Of a DNA stretch of 36,985 nt, positions 14,912 through 22,498 are shown piece after piece. Source of the stretch: Bradyrhizobium guangdongense. GTDB lineage: Bacteria; Pseudomonadota; Alphaproteobacteria; Rhizobiales; Xanthobacteraceae. The notes beneath the pieces are model-generated. The model was not told the origin of the DNA. It saw only the letters and a program-made list of their open reading frames with translations, and made no database searches. Made by a program: the position numbers and the translations under genes. The stretch covers positions 1-36,985 of the forward strand of contig NZ_PPPT01000192.1 of the NCBI RefSeq assembly GCF_006483445.1, given 5' to 3'. Each line of letters opens with the position of its first letter. Position 1 is the first letter of the stretch.

Positions 14912-15355
14912 ATGTTCTTGCGATTGACGCGATCGATGCGGATTCGGGTGGGGCGGCTGATTGCCGCCGCCTATCTGTTCTGCGTCCTTGCCCCCGCTGC
15001 CGCACTGGCGACGGGGAACGCCGCGCCCTGCCTGAATGATGACGTTCACGTGACTGCCGCCCACGTGCCCGATCACCACGCCGATGCGGCTCATGTCCAT
15101 GGCGATACGGCACATGATCACGCGGGAGCACACGCGCATCATCATGCAGCGGTGCCGGATACGCCGGTTCCGCATCAGCATGACGGCAACAATGCGCCCG
15201 GCCCCTGCTGCGCGATGATGTGCGCGACCGCGTTGCCCGCTGATCTTCCGAGCATTGCCAAGCCGGTTCCGCCGGTGTCCGTGTGTGCACCCGAGGTCGC
15301 CTCGCTCGTGCACGACACGACGCCTCCCCTGCTCTACCGCCCTCCCATCGCCTGA
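14912..15355 (+). CDS. Exported His-rich, Cys-containing protein of copper operon
   Basis: A 147-residue protein. Residues 1-34 include a basic stretch and a hydrophobic signal (LIAAAYLFCVLAPAAALA). Residues 46-90 hold about 14 histidines (HVPDHHADAAHVHG, AHDHAGAHAHHHAA), followed by CCAMMC at 99-104 and further Cys125. The composition suggests periplasmic binding of copper or another soft metal. It is the first gene of the operon, upstream of a lipoprotein, TolC, multicopper oxidase, cupredoxin and CusF-like gene. I do not recognise a named family. The ATG at 14912 is chosen because it gives the signal; GGCGG precedes it closely. Confidence 0.7.
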   Translation: MFLRLTRSMRIRVGRLIAAAYLFCVLAPAAALATGNAAPCLNDDVHVTAAHVPDHHADAAHVHGDTAHDHAGAHAHHHAAVPDTPVPHQHDGNNAPGPCCAMMCATALPADLPSIAKPVPPVSVCAPEVASLVHDTTPPLLYRPPIA

Positions 15356-15430
15356 CCTGACCCAACGACACGAGGCGCCGCGCTTTCGCGCGCGCGTGCC
15401 CATGCTTGTCAGCCAGATCAGGGACACTTC

Positions 15431-15715
15431 ATGAACACGCTTTTCGGGGCGAGGCCTGCGGCCGTTCAATCGGCGCGCGGCCGGCACTTTGGATTCCATC
15501 GGCCGCTCCTGGCAGCCATCGCGATCGTGTTGTCGGGCTGCATGCCCGCAACGACGACGACACGCGTGCAGGCCGATCCTGCCGATCCCGCGGTACCAGT
15601 CGCGCGCGCCGGCTATCGCTCGACCATCGCGCCTTACAGCAGTCTGCGGCCTGGAACGCCCGCGCCTTGGCGCGAGCGCAATGACAGCGTCACGCCGCAA
15701 AAGCCGGATCGGTAG
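15431..15715 (+). CDS. Small outer-membrane-type lipoprotein of copper operon
   Basis: A 94-residue protein with a lipobox LSGC, lipidated Cys37, after a hydrophobic segment LLAAIAIV. The signal is long because of a 23-residue basic N-terminal lead; an internal start is possible but no better ATG is visible. The mature part is 57 residues, Pro/Arg-rich and without recognised domain. It lies 9 bases upstream of the TolC-like gene. No function can be assigned; the position suggests a part in metal export or envelope protection. Confidence 0.65.
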   Translation: MNTLFGARPAAVQSARGRHFGFHRPLLAAIAIVLSGCMPATTTTRVQADPADPAVPVARAGYRSTIAPYSSLRPGTPAPWRERNDSVTPQKPDR

Positions 15716-15724
15716 GAGCGCGCC

Positions 15725-17161
15725 ATGAAACAAAGAATGGCCAACATATACGCGCGCTGTCTGCCCGTGATCGCCGCGCTCGGCCTCTCCGGCTGTGCAG
15801 CCTTCTCGCCCGATAGCGGCATGACGGCGGTATCGGATCTCACCACGCAGGCCATCGCGAAGGACGTGGCGTTCGTTCGTTCGCCCGAGGGCGCCGAAAC
15901 CGTCAATGACAACGTTCGCCGCATGCTTGCGCGAACGCTGAGCCCTGACGCCGCTGTGCAGATCGCACTCCTCAACAACAAGGGCCTGCAAGCCGCTTAC
16001 AACGAGCTGGCGCTGGCCGAGACCGACCTCGTCGCGGACAGCCTGCCGCCAAATCCCGTGTTCTCCGTCTCGCGGATCGCGGGCAACGGCGCCAGCGAGA
16101 TCGAGCGCCAAGTCGTCGGCGACATCCTGGCGCTGGCAACCCTGCCGTTCCGCTCCGACATCGCGCGCGACCGCTTTCGCCAGGCGCAGTTGCGCGCCGC
16201 GCTCGCGACGCTCCGGCTCGCGGCCGATGTGCGCCGAAGCTATATCCGTGCGGTTGGCGCCAATGAGATGGTAGCGCTGCTGACGGATGCGAAGGCAACC
16301 GCTGAAAGCACGGCACAGCTAGCGGTCAAACTCGGCGAGACCGGGTCGATCAACAAGCTCGATCAGGCCCGCGAGCAGGTGTTTTACGCCGAGACCACAG
16401 CCGATCTCGCCGCCGCGCGGCAGGCCGCGACCAGCGCGCGTGAGCGCCTTGCGCGCCTGATGGGGCTATGGGATGGCGGCCTCGACTTCCGCCTTCCCAA
16501 TCAACTACCGGCGCTGCCACGACGGCCATTGTCACTGCCCTCCATCGAGAGCGACGCGGTCGCGCATCGCATCGACCTGCAGATCGCGCGGCTCGAGCTG
16601 ACAGCGCTTGCAAAGGCGCAAAACCTCACCGAGGCGACGCGCTTCGTGACGCTGCTCGATCTCGCCGGCATCTCGCGCCGTACACAGGATCCGGAAGGCG
16701 CGCCGTTCCGCGAGCGCGGCTTTGACGTGCAGTTCCAGATCCCGATTTTTGACGGCGGCGAAGTGCGCGTCCGCCAGGCGGTCGAGACCTACAACCTCGC
16801 CTTCAATCGCCTGACCGAGCGCGCCGTCAACGTGCGCTCGGAGGCGCGCGATGCCTACCGCGTCTATCGCTCATGCTACGACATCGCGAGCCACTATCAA
16901 CGCGAGATTTTGCCCCTGCGCAGGATCATCACCGAGGAGATGCAGCTCCGCTTCTCCAGCATGCAGGTCGACATTTTTGCGCTGCTAACCGAAGCGCGCC
17001 AGCGTCTGGCATCGCTGCGCGGCGCCATCGACGCCAAGCAAAGATTCTGGCTCGCGCAGTCCGAACTCCAGACCGCCGTCAATGGCGGCGGCTCGCCTGG
17101 GGGCGGCAGCGACAATCCGACAAATATAGCCGCGGCGGCGCCCGCCGGCGGCGGCCACTGA
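15725..17161 (+). CDS. TolC-family outer-membrane efflux lipoprotein
   Basis: A 478-residue outer-membrane factor. The signal ends in a lipobox LSGC with Cys24. Two repeats of the long coiled-coil/beta pattern typical of TolC follow: ALLNNKGLQAAYNELALAET with DLVADSLPPNPVFSVS in the first half, and IDLQIARLELTALAKAQNLT with FQIPIFDGGEVRVRQA in the second. The C-terminus is Gly/Pro-rich and disordered. TolC factors pair with an inner-membrane pump and adaptor such as CusBA, but neither is encoded next to it here. It likely carries copper or a ligand from the periplasm through the outer membrane. Co-transcribed with the multicopper oxidase. Confidence 0.9.
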   Translation: MKQRMANIYARCLPVIAALGLSGCAAFSPDSGMTAVSDLTTQAIAKDVAFVRSPEGAETVNDNVRRMLARTLSPDAAVQIALLNNKGLQAAYNELALAETDLVADSLPPNPVFSVSRIAGNGASEIERQVVGDILALATLPFRSDIARDRFRQAQLRAALATLRLAADVRRSYIRAVGANEMVALLTDAKATAESTAQLAVKLGETGSINKLDQAREQVFYAETTADLAAARQAATSARERLARLMGLWDGGLDFRLPNQLPALPRRPLSLPSIESDAVAHRIDLQIARLELTALAKAQNLTEATRFVTLLDLAGISRRTQDPEGAPFRERGFDVQFQIPIFDGGEVRVRQAVETYNLAFNRLTERAVNVRSEARDAYRVYRSCYDIASHYQREILPLRRIITEEMQLRFSSMQVDIFALLTEARQRLASLRGAIDAKQRFWLAQSELQTAVNGGGSPGGGSDNPTNIAAAAPAGGGH

Positions 17162-17173
17162 ACGGAGGCAAGA

Positions 17174-18496
17174 ATGTTTTCCCGTCGAGGATTTTTGGGA
17201 AGCGCTGCGCTCGCAGGCGCGAGTGCGATCAGCAGCCGCGTGCAGGCCGCTTCCATTCCGGAAGCTCCACGCATGGACAAGGTGACGATGCAGCCGCCGC
17301 TGCACCCGGCGGGCGGGCCCGACTACCGCCCCGTGGTCACGCTCAACGGCTGGAGCCTGCCTTTCCGCATGAACGGCGATTGGAAGGAGTTTCATCTCGT
17401 CGCCGAGCCCGTGGTGCGCGAATTCGCCGAAGGCATGAAGGTCAATCTCTGGGGCTATAACGGCCAGTCGCCGGGGCCGACGATCGAGGCTGTCGAAGGC
17501 GACAAGGTCCGCGTCTTCGTCACCAACAAGCTTCCGGAATACACCACCGTGCACTGGCACGGCATGATCATCCCGAGCGGCATGGACGGCGTCGGCGGTC
17601 TCACCCAGCCACACATCCAGCCCGGCAAAACCTTCGTCTACGAGTTCGAGATGAAGAAGAGCGGGACTTTCATGTACCACCCGCATTCCGACGAGATGGT
17701 GCAGATGGCGATGGGCATGATGGGCATGGTCGTCGTGCATCCGCGCGATGCGAATTTCCGCGCCGTCGATCGCGACTTCGTCTTCGTGATGAGCACCTAT
17801 CGCGTCGATCCCGGCACGTACTTGCCGAAGGTCAACGAGATGACCGACTTCAACATGTGGACCTGGAATTCACGGGTGTTTCCGGGCATCGATCCCCTCC
17901 CGGTGCGGCTCGGCGACAAGGTCCGCGTGCGCATCGGCAATCTCAGCATGACCAACCATCCGATCCATCTGCACGGTCACGCCTTCGCGGTGACCTGCAC
18001 CGACGGCGGCTGGATTCCCGAGAGCGCGCAATATCCGGAGACGACCACCGACGTGCCCGTCGGTGCTGTGCGCGTGTTCGACGTTCTCGCCGACAATCCC
18101 GGCGACTGGGCGTTCCACTGCCACAAATCGCACCACACCATGAACGCGATGGGCCATGACATGCGCAATTTGATCGGCGTATCGCGCAAGGATCTCGCGA
18201 AGGCCGTAGGACGACTCGCGCCCGATGCGATGGTGATGGGTGAGAAGGGCATGGCGATGGGCACCATGGAGATGCCCGCCCCCGACAACACGCTCCCGAT
18301 GATGTCGGGCAACGGGCAGTTTGGCCCGATCGAGATGGGCGGCATGTTCACGGTGATGAAGATCCGCGAGGGGCTCGCGCGCGACGATTATCGCGATCCC
18401 GGCCCCTACCAATTCCCCAAGGGCACCGTCGCCTATGAGGTCGAGGCGCCCACCGCCGAGCCGGCGAAGGCGCCGATGAAGAACATGAAGATGTAA
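17174..18496 (+). CDS. Two-domain multicopper oxidase with Met-rich tail (copper resistance)
   Basis: A 440-residue periplasmic copper oxidase with a Tat signal (SRRGFLG, residues 3-9). The first cupredoxin domain has HWHGM (His127, His129) and HPH (His169, His171). The second has HPIHLHGH (His262, His265, His267) and HCHKSHHTMNAM (His315, Cys316, His317, His321, Met326). All type 1, 2 and 3 copper ligands are present. Only about 90 residues separate the two motif pairs, so there is no middle domain as in three-domain CopA/CueO; the type-1 site is in domain 2. Residues 353-395 contain 11 methionines, likely Cu(I) binding. It should oxidise Cu(I) to less toxic Cu(II). Confidence 0.92.
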   Translation: MFSRRGFLGSAALAGASAISSRVQAASIPEAPRMDKVTMQPPLHPAGGPDYRPVVTLNGWSLPFRMNGDWKEFHLVAEPVVREFAEGMKVNLWGYNGQSPGPTIEAVEGDKVRVFVTNKLPEYTTVHWHGMIIPSGMDGVGGLTQPHIQPGKTFVYEFEMKKSGTFMYHPHSDEMVQMAMGMMGMVVVHPRDANFRAVDRDFVFVMSTYRVDPGTYLPKVNEMTDFNMWTWNSRVFPGIDPLPVRLGDKVRVRIGNLSMTNHPIHLHGHAFAVTCTDGGWIPESAQYPETTTDVPVGAVRVFDVLADNPGDWAFHCHKSHHTMNAMGHDMRNLIGVSRKDLAKAVGRLAPDAMVMGEKGMAMGTMEMPAPDNTLPMMSGNGQFGPIEMGGMFTVMKIREGLARDDYRDPGPYQFPKGTVAYEVEAPTAEPAKAPMKNMKM

Positions 18497-18529
18497 CCCA
18501 GTGTTTCGATCCCCCAACCGGAGAAGACG

Positions 18530-18991
18530 ATGAAGAAGTTCACCACCCTCACGCTCGCGCTGCGCACGCTTGTGGTTCTCGCCACGCCCGCATGCGCGCA
18601 CGAGAGCCATAGCCATCAAACCTACTCGGCCGGCGAACCTGGCGACCCCAAGAAGCCGGCGCGCACCATCGAGATCGCGATGAGCGAGATGGCTTACGAG
18701 CCCTCGAAGATCGAGGTGAAGCGCGGCGAGCAGATCCGCTTCGTCGTGCGCAATGTCGGCCGGGAGGACCACGAATTCCTGCTCGCCACGACGAAGGACA
18801 ATTTGAAGCATGCCGAAGTGATGAAGAAGCATCCGCATATGGAGCATGACGAGCCCAATGGAGTGCGGCTCGCGCCCAACAAGAGTGCCGAGATCGTCTG
18901 GAAGTTCACCAAGGCCGGCACGTTCGAATTTTCCTGCCTCATCCCCGACCACCGCGACTACGGCATGGTCGGCCGCGTCACCGTGAAATGA
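18530..18991 (+). CDS. Periplasmic cupredoxin (type-1 copper protein)
   Basis: A 153-residue exported protein with a signal peptide ending near ACA-HES (residue 23). A plastocyanin/azurin-like fold carries the type-1 ligands His81 (GREDHEF), Cys136 (FEFSC), His141 and Met146 (DHRDYGM). The His-rich HESHSHQ at the mature N-terminus and the MKKHPHMEH loop may bind more copper. This is the CopI-like group often found next to multicopper oxidases in copper-resistance operons. It may deliver electrons or copper to the oxidase. GGAGAAG precedes the ATG. The signal is slightly unusual (LRTLVVL). Confidence 0.88.
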   Translation: MKKFTTLTLALRTLVVLATPACAHESHSHQTYSAGEPGDPKKPARTIEIAMSEMAYEPSKIEVKRGEQIRFVVRNVGREDHEFLLATTKDNLKHAEVMKKHPHMEHDEPNGVRLAPNKSAEIVWKFTKAGTFEFSCLIPDHRDYGMVGRVTVK

Positions 18992-19002
18992 AGGAGAGAG
19001 CC

Positions 19003-19302
19003 ATGAATAAGACGATCCGCACCATCGCGGCACTCGCATTGACGTTCAACCTGACCGGCACCGCCCTGGCCGCGCAGGATTCCATCAGCGGCGAGGTCAA
19101 GAAGATCGACGAAGCCGCCGGCAAGCTCACGCTCAAGCACGGCCCCGCCAAGAGCCTCGGCATGGAGGAGCCCATGACCATGGTCTACCGCGTCAAGGAC
19201 CCCGCCATGCTCAAGCAGGTCAAGGTCGGGGACAAGGTGACCTTCGAAGCCGAGGAGGCGTCGTCGGGGTATACGGTGACGAAGATTCAGAAGGCGAAGT
19301 AG
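19003..19302 (+). CDS. CusF-like periplasmic copper-binding protein
   Basis: A 99-residue protein with a signal peptide (residues 1-23, TALA-AQD). The rest is the OB-fold of the CusF family: ISGEVKKIDEAAGKLTLKHG, then EEPMTMVYRVKD and KVGDKVTFEAE. The His46, Met58 and Met60 ligands correspond to His36, Met47 and Met49 of E. coli CusF, but the Trp that caps the Cu(I) site is absent (Met54/Glu55 lie there). It should carry Cu(I) in the periplasm. The start at 19003 has AAGGAGAG upstream and is preferred over an ATG at 18988 overlapping the cupredoxin stop. Last gene of the operon. Confidence 0.88.
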   Translation: MNKTIRTIAALALTFNLTGTALAAQDSISGEVKKIDEAAGKLTLKHGPAKSLGMEEPMTMVYRVKDPAMLKQVKVGDKVTFEAEEASSGYTVTKIQKAK

Positions 19303-19318
19303 GCGGCTGCCTCCACAC

Positions 19319-19448
19319 CGTCATTCCGGGGCGCGCCGCCTTGGCGCGAGCTATGATGCGCAATGGCGCATCTGAGAGTCCATGTCTCCCCATCGCTTGC
19401 AGCGCGATGGATTCCGGGTTCGGCTCTTCGAGCCGCCCCGGAATGACG
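19319..19448. repeat. Palindromic intergenic repeat, GTCATTCCGGGGCG family
   Basis: The outer arms CGTCATTCCGGGGCG (19319-19333) and CGCCCCGGAATGACG (19434-19448) are perfect inverted copies; the interior contains further short dyads. It lies 16 bases after the copper operon and before the flhA control region. This is a second, unrelated repeat family of the kind common in Bradyrhizobium intergenic DNA. It probably marks the end of the copper transcript. The 19303-19679 stretch holds otherwise only the CtrA-like box and a small dyad. Confidence 0.8.
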
Positions 19449-19496
19449 AGCTGAGGTCCCGAAACACCCCGGCCTGACCTCCTGCCGCACCCCCCG

Positions 19497-19512
19497 TTAA
19501 CCCTTTGCTAAC
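19497..19512 (+). promoter_or_regulatory. CtrA-like box TTAA-N7-CTAAC upstream of flhA
   Basis: The sequence TTAA-ccctttg-CTAAC differs by one base from the CtrA consensus TTAA-N7-TTAAC. It lies 168 bases before the flhA ATG. CtrA controls class II flagellar genes in many alphaproteobacteria, and ctrA itself is in this window. Binding is inference. Confidence 0.5.
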
Positions 19513-19520
19513 CATACACC

Positions 19521-19535
19521 GGGCAAAAATTGCCC
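19521..19535. promoter_or_regulatory. Dyad GGGCAA-aaa-TTGCCC upstream of flhA
   Basis: A perfect 6-base dyad with 3-base centre lies 8 bases after the CtrA-like box, in the place expected for promoter or early leader sequence of flhA. No known factor is recognised. Confidence 0.3.
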
Positions 19536-19679
19536 AGTGAAGTCGAGTGTCGTCAGCCGCGTAAAACGGGAGTTCCCGTGGACGCCAGTGCGGTGCCTCA
19601 CTTTCGGAACGGCGGCCCTTCGGCCGCCGCGCAGACGTTTGGGGCGCGCGGACGTCAGTCGCGCGGGGAGACAGCTACG

Positions 19680-21815
19680 ATGGTCGACGTCACCGCGGGT
19701 GTAGGCAACCCGAAGCCCAGCATCCCCACGCTCGCCGAAATCGGCAACATCCTCAAGCGCGGCGACATCGCGCTGGCGCTCGGCATCCTCACCATCCTGG
19801 TGGTGCTGATCCTGCCGCTGCCTGCGATCGTGCTCGACCTGTTCCTGGCGATCTCGATCACGCTCTCGATCCTGATCCTGATGACTTCGCTGTTCATCCA
19901 GACGCCGCTGGAATTCTCTGCCTTTCCGACCGTCCTGCTCATCTCGACGATGCTCAGGCTTTCGCTCAACATGGCCTCCACCCGCCTGATCCTGTCGCAC
20001 GGGCACGAGGGCACGGCCGCGGCCGGCCACGTCATCGAAGCCTTCGGCAGCTTCGTGATGGGCGGCAATTTCGTCATCGGCATCATCGTCTTTGCCATCC
20101 TGGTCATCGTCAACTTCGTCGTCATCACCAAGGGTTCGGGCCGCATCGCCGAAGTCGCCGCCCGCTTCCACCTCGACGCCATGCCCGGCAAACAGATGGC
20201 AATCGACGCCGATCTCTCCGCCGGCCTGATCGACGAGAAGGTCGCCAAGGAGCGCCGCAAGGAGCTGGAGGACGAAAGCGGCTTCTTCGGCGCCATGGAC
20301 GGTGCCTCCAAATTCGTCCGCGGCGACGCCATCGCCGGCCTCCTCATCGTCTTCATCAACATCGTCGGCGGCATGATCATCGGCGTCGCGCAGATGGGCC
20401 TGTCCTTTGCCGATGCGGGGCGCAGCTACACGCTGCTCACCGTCGGTGACGGTCTCGTCACCCAGGTGCCGGCCCTGATCGTCTCGACTGCGGCGGGCCT
20501 GCTGGTCTCCAAGGCCGGCGTTTCCGGTGCGGCCGACAAGGCGCTGATGAAGCAGTTCTCCGGCTATCCGCAGGCGCTCGCAATGTCCTCCGCGGTCATG
20601 CTGGTGCTGGCGGCGCTGCCGGGCATCCCGACCCTGCCCTTCCTCGCGCTCGGTGCCGGCGCCGGCGCGCTCGCCTGGAACGCGCGCAACCGCAAGCGCA
20701 TCACCGTCAAGGCGGAGGAAGCCGCGAAGCTTGCTCCCGCGCCGGGAACGCCGGGTGCACCCGGCGCTGCCGCAGCCGAAGAGCCGATCTCGGCCGCGCT
20801 CAAGATCGACGACCTCAAGATCGAGCTCGGCTACGCCCTGCTGCCGCTGGTCAACGGCCCCGACGGCACTGACCGCCTCACCGAGCAGATCAAGGCGCTG
20901 CGCCGCTCGCTCGCGATCGAGATGGGTTTTGTCATGCCGTCGGTGCGCATCCTCGACAACGTCCAGCTCGAAGCCAACACTTACATCATCAAGATCAAGG
21001 AGGTCGACGCCGGCACCGGCAAGATCTGGCCGAGCCAGTTCATGGTCATGGACCCCGGCGGCAACCAGGTTCAGGTGCCGGGCATCCACACGACCGAGCC
21101 GACCTTCGGTCTGCCCGCGACCTGGGTCGATGCCAGCTTGAAGGAAGAGGCTTCGCTCAAAGGCTACACCGTGGTCGACGCCGCCACCGTGCTCTCGACC
21201 CACCTCACCGAGCTGCTCAAGACCAACATGTCGGATCTGTTGTCCTACGGCGAGGTGCAGAAACTGCTGAAGGAACTGCCGAAGGAGCAGAGCGAGCTGG
21301 TCAAGGACATCGTCCCCGGCCAGGTCACGATCTCGGGCATCCAGCGCGTGCTGCAGCTCCTGCTCGCCGAGCGCATCTCGATCCGCGACCTCTCGACCAT
21401 TCTGGAAGGCATCGCCGACTCGCTCGCCTTCTCGCGCAACCCCGCGACCATGGTCGAGCACGTCCGCGCTCGCCTCGCCCGGCAGATCTGCGCGCAAAAC
21501 ACCTCCTACAGCGGCTATCTGCCGCTGATCGCGCTGTCGGCGAAGTGGGAACAGGCCTTTGCCGAATCCATCATCGGCCAGGGCGAGGAGCGAAGCCTGG
21601 CGATGCAGCCCTCGAAGTTGTCGGAGTTCATGACCGGTGTGCGCGAGGCGTTCGAGCGCGCCGCCCGCGAGGGCGAGGCGCCGGTGCTGGTCACCTCTGC
21701 GGCAATTCGTCCCTTCGTGCGCTCTCTGGTCGAACGGTTCCGCGCCCAGACCACCGTGCTGTCGCAGGCCGAAATCCATCCGCGCGCCCGTCTGAAGACG
21801 GTCGGAAGCATCTGA
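19680..21815 (+). CDS. flhA: Flagellar biosynthesis protein FlhA
   Basis: A 711-residue inner-membrane component of the flagellar type III export gate. About eight membrane spans occupy roughly residues 30-330, with the FHIPEP-family signature between spans 4 and 5 (KGSGRIAEVAARFHLDAMPG, then QMAIDADLSAGLI and DESGFFGAMDGASKFVRGDA). The C-terminal cytoplasmic half, which docks export substrates and chaperones, follows an Ala/Pro-rich linker around residues 350-380. The ATG at 19680 has GGGGAG upstream and gives the usual N-terminus; a longer TTG-started frame has no family support. It stands apart from the other flagellar genes here (fliI, fliJ at 29-31 kb) behind its own CtrA-like box. Confidence 0.96.
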   Translation: MVDVTAGVGNPKPSIPTLAEIGNILKRGDIALALGILTILVVLILPLPAIVLDLFLAISITLSILILMTSLFIQTPLEFSAFPTVLLISTMLRLSLNMASTRLILSHGHEGTAAAGHVIEAFGSFVMGGNFVIGIIVFAILVIVNFVVITKGSGRIAEVAARFHLDAMPGKQMAIDADLSAGLIDEKVAKERRKELEDESGFFGAMDGASKFVRGDAIAGLLIVFINIVGGMIIGVAQMGLSFADAGRSYTLLTVGDGLVTQVPALIVSTAAGLLVSKAGVSGAADKALMKQFSGYPQALAMSSAVMLVLAALPGIPTLPFLALGAGAGALAWNARNRKRITVKAEEAAKLAPAPGTPGAPGAAAAEEPISAALKIDDLKIELGYALLPLVNGPDGTDRLTEQIKALRRSLAIEMGFVMPSVRILDNVQLEANTYIIKIKEVDAGTGKIWPSQFMVMDPGGNQVQVPGIHTTEPTFGLPATWVDASLKEEASLKGYTVVDAATVLSTHLTELLKTNMSDLLSYGEVQKLLKELPKEQSELVKDIVPGQVTISGIQRVLQLLLAERISIRDLSTILEGIADSLAFSRNPATMVEHVRARLARQICAQNTSYSGYLPLIALSAKWEQAFAESIIGQGEERSLAMQPSKLSEFMTGVREAFERAAREGEAPVLVTSAAIRPFVRSLVERFRAQTTVLSQAEIHPRARLKTVGSI

Positions 21816-21982
21816 TTTGTCTTAAAAAGCCGTGTGTTTTTCGGTCACAGGCAACTGCTTTTTGACTTTTTGGGGTCAAACCCCGGACTCACACGGGAAA
21901 CCCCAACGATTCACCTAACAAACTGATCTATCTTAATAAATATTCAGAATCGCGACTTTTCGATCGCGAAAGTTCAAGTTCT

Positions 21983-22033
21983 ATCACGCTCTTGTGATCG
22001 CCCCTTGGGAACGAATCTCCCCAATACTAGGTT
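21983..22033 (+). promoter_or_regulatory. Compound promoter candidate: ATCAC dyad plus EcfG-like elements
   Basis: A dyad ATCAC-gctctt-GTGAT (21983-21998) is followed 9 bases later by GGAAC (22008-22012), a 17-base spacer and GGTT (22030-22033). The alphaproteobacterial general-stress sigma factor EcfG uses GGAAC-N16/17-CGTT, so this is one mismatch away. Further upstream is a dyad around CGATCG (21955-21973). The downstream gene encodes the small protein at 22108. Promoter use is inference. Confidence 0.35.
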
Positions 22034-22107
22034 GTTGGGCACCGGAAGCATGAACCTGCCTGAACGGGCTGGCGACTACTTCGGGTAGATGGCGGCAGGA
22101 GGCTTCC

Positions 22108-22308
22108 ATGAACCACTCGATTTACAGCGCGGATCGCTCGACCCATCTCAAGATCGTGGTCGTCGCCCTTGTCGCTGGCATCGCGGTGGCGGGCCTCGGC
22201 TTCACGGCACGCACGGGTTCGGACGATGGCCTGACCCAGACCGCCCGCGTCATCAAGGCCGGCAAGCCGGTCGCGATCACGAGCTCGAACGCGTCATTGG
22301 TGCGCTAG
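22108..22308 (+). CDS. Small single-span membrane or exported protein, unknown function
   Basis: A 66-residue protein with a strong ribosome site (GGCAGGAGG) 6 bases before the ATG. A hydrophobic segment IVVVALVAGIAVAGLGF covers residues 17-33, followed by a short hydrophilic tail with TQTARVIKAGKPVAITSS. Short proteins of this design are frequent in Bradyrhizobium, but I know no function. It could be an inner-membrane peptide with the tail in the periplasm. It has its own upstream region and a clear terminator at 22406, so it is a single-gene transcript. Confidence 0.75.
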   Translation: MNHSIYSADRSTHLKIVVVALVAGIAVAGLGFTARTGSDDGLTQTARVIKAGKPVAITSSNASLVR

Positions 22309-22405
22309 GAGATCTCACGGAATTCATGAATTCACGCGGCTCTTTACCAGCCCCCCAAAGTCGCCACGTGGATATGTAGACGACCCCAACCCCAAGTCGA
22401 CTACA

Positions 22406-22434
22406 GAAAGCGCCCGCCCCCCACGGGCGCTTTC
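22406..22434 (+). terminator. Hairpin terminator after small membrane protein gene
   Basis: Perfect 10-base arms GAAAGCGCCC and GGGCGCTTTC surround a 9-base loop. The right arm ends in TTTC. It lies 98 bases after the 66-residue gene and 65 before the next gene. Confidence 0.75.
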
Positions 22435-22498
22435 TCACGTCGGGGGTCTCACGCTTCAATCCTATTTGCTAGGCTCGTTCCGAAAGGATGGGCGAACG

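Noticed and set aside
19530..19679. Extended flhA N-terminus starting with TTG
   Set aside because: The extra 50 residues have no FlhA-like sequence, and ATG 19680 has a good ribosome site.
19497..21779. A 760-codon open frame antisense to flhA
   Set aside because: It is the mirror of a high-GC gene, rich in Asp/Arg/Gln/His with no domain or signal; flhA on the plus strand explains the sequence.
21861..21884. Overlapping dyads TTTGAC-N8-GTCAAA and GGGGT-N3-ACCCC after flhA as a terminator
   Set aside because: No T-run follows on either strand; the structure may matter but termination cannot be supported.
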